Shown here: piece after piece, positions 63,724 through 64,000 of the stretch
Layout: every line of letters starts with the position of its first letter
Position numbering within the stretch: position 1 is the first letter of the stretch
The notes under the pieces: model-generated
Database searches by the model: none
The model's input: the letters and a program-made list of their open reading frames with translations, nothing else
What the model was told of the DNA's origin: nothing
Source of the DNA: Mycobacteroides abscessus ATCC 19977
GTDB taxonomy: Bacteria > Actinomycetota > Actinomycetes > Mycobacteriales > Mycobacteriaceae
Direction: 5' to 3'
Assembly (NCBI RefSeq): GCF_000069185.1
Contig: NC_010397.1
Location: 372,001-436,000 of the forward strand
Length of the DNA: 64,000 nucleotides
Program-made: the position numbers and the translations under genes

Positions 63724-64000
63724 TGGTGTTACTAGTGGTAACGGCCGTTTATCAGTTGGCGTGATGAAGTGTTGAGTATCTATGTATTTCAGGGTTTTTG
63801 AGCACATGCCGCCAGCGGAAGTACGTTTGTGGCGGTCATTTGATTCGGCCGCCGACTTCAATCCGGTGTGGTGGTGCGGTCAGACGTACACGAGTGCGGG
63901 CTGCCGGGATCTTCGGTACTCACTGATTCTGTGATGGGTGGCGCGCATTGATCATTGAGGTCGGGCCACAGCATCGGTTGCCGGATTTGGGACTGGGGTG
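63724..64000. other. Unassigned end of window, possible mobile-element or island edge
   Basis: These 277 bases contain no gene I can name. The A+T content is higher than in the preceding 60 kb, and tadB/tadC, expected after tadA, is absent. A frame starting TTG at 63948 stays open to the window end (I-I-E-V-G-P-Q-H-R-L-P-D-L) and may be the start of a gene. No terminal repeat pair or transposase is visible inside the window. Confidence 0.35.
63782..63934 (+). CDS. Possible 50-aa small protein in the foreign segment
   Basis: ATG to TGA gives M-Y-F-R-V-F-E-H-M-P-P-A-E-V-R-L-W-R-S-F and onward to Y-S-L-I-L, rich in aromatic residues and with two Cys. There is no clear ribosome site and no recognised family. 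It may be chance. Confidence 0.2.
   Translation: MYFRVFEHMPPAEVRLWRSFDSAADFNPVWWCGQTYTSAGCRDLRYSLIL

Overview
The window looks like the chromosome of a rapidly growing mycobacterium, most likely of the Mycobacteroides abscessus/chelonae group (inference). It is GC-rich, uses GTG starts freely, and many genes overlap by 1 to 8 bases. It carries mycobacterial signature genes (ponA2, whiB4, the Rv3676-type crp, marP, ssd) and two mycobacterial small RNAs. From about 34.2 kb to 63.6 kb the gene order follows, in inverted orientation, the M. tuberculosis Rv3684 to Rv3659c block. About 5-17 kb recalls Rv3689-Rv3696. Ortholog names come from memory of those genomes, not from a search.

Layout. 0-5 kb: a WXG100-type protein fused to a lysozyme-like domain, then a TetR regulator and a thiolase, double hot-dog hydratase and SDR operon that resembles a split peroxisomal multifunctional enzyme. 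5-10 kb: glpF-glpK, a PadR regulator with a glycine-rich arm, a ParB-like small protein and a CPA2 antiporter. 10-17 kb: RDD and SpoIIM membrane proteins, diverging from a narrow promoter, and a tightly coupled MoxR/DUF58/DUF4350/DUF4129/membrane-protein operon. 17-30 kb: DNA-transaction genes: a methyltransferase, a DUF222-HNH nuclease, an AlkA-like glycosylase, an AT-richer HNH gene with a possible modified-base-reader domain, and recC-recB-recD. 30-34 kb: an acyltransferase-3 and SGNH hydrolase pair, a lipoprotein, a GNAT enzyme and a secreted NTF2-like protein.

34-51 kb: tRNA-Pro(CGG), a cysteine-synthase-like enzyme, a metallophosphoesterase, ponA2, whiB4 with a candidate Crp site, two ArsA-type ATPases, a DUF4177/RidA/beta-lactamase-fold/EamA operon, crp, nth, a membrane thioredoxin-like protein, a CoA-type NUDIX hydrolase, marP, an EphE-like protein without a nucleophile, and an Rv3669-like membrane protein. 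51-63.7 kb: a secreted serine protease, acs, the dppABCD importer, a degenerate Fic-like protein, the Ms1/MTS2823 RNA, an HAD phosphatase, the 6C RNA, ssd and a TadA-like ATPase.

The TadA-like gene loses its expected C-terminus exactly where a 9-bp direct repeat begins. The last 370 bases look foreign and may be the edge of a mobile element or island. Other notable items: two small RNA genes with full promoter-terminator architecture; a repeated stem-loop at two convergent gene ends; tandem 17-bp operators; proteins of 47 and 53 aa; and the HNH gene beside recCBD. I found no CRISPR array, rRNA or complete insertion sequence.
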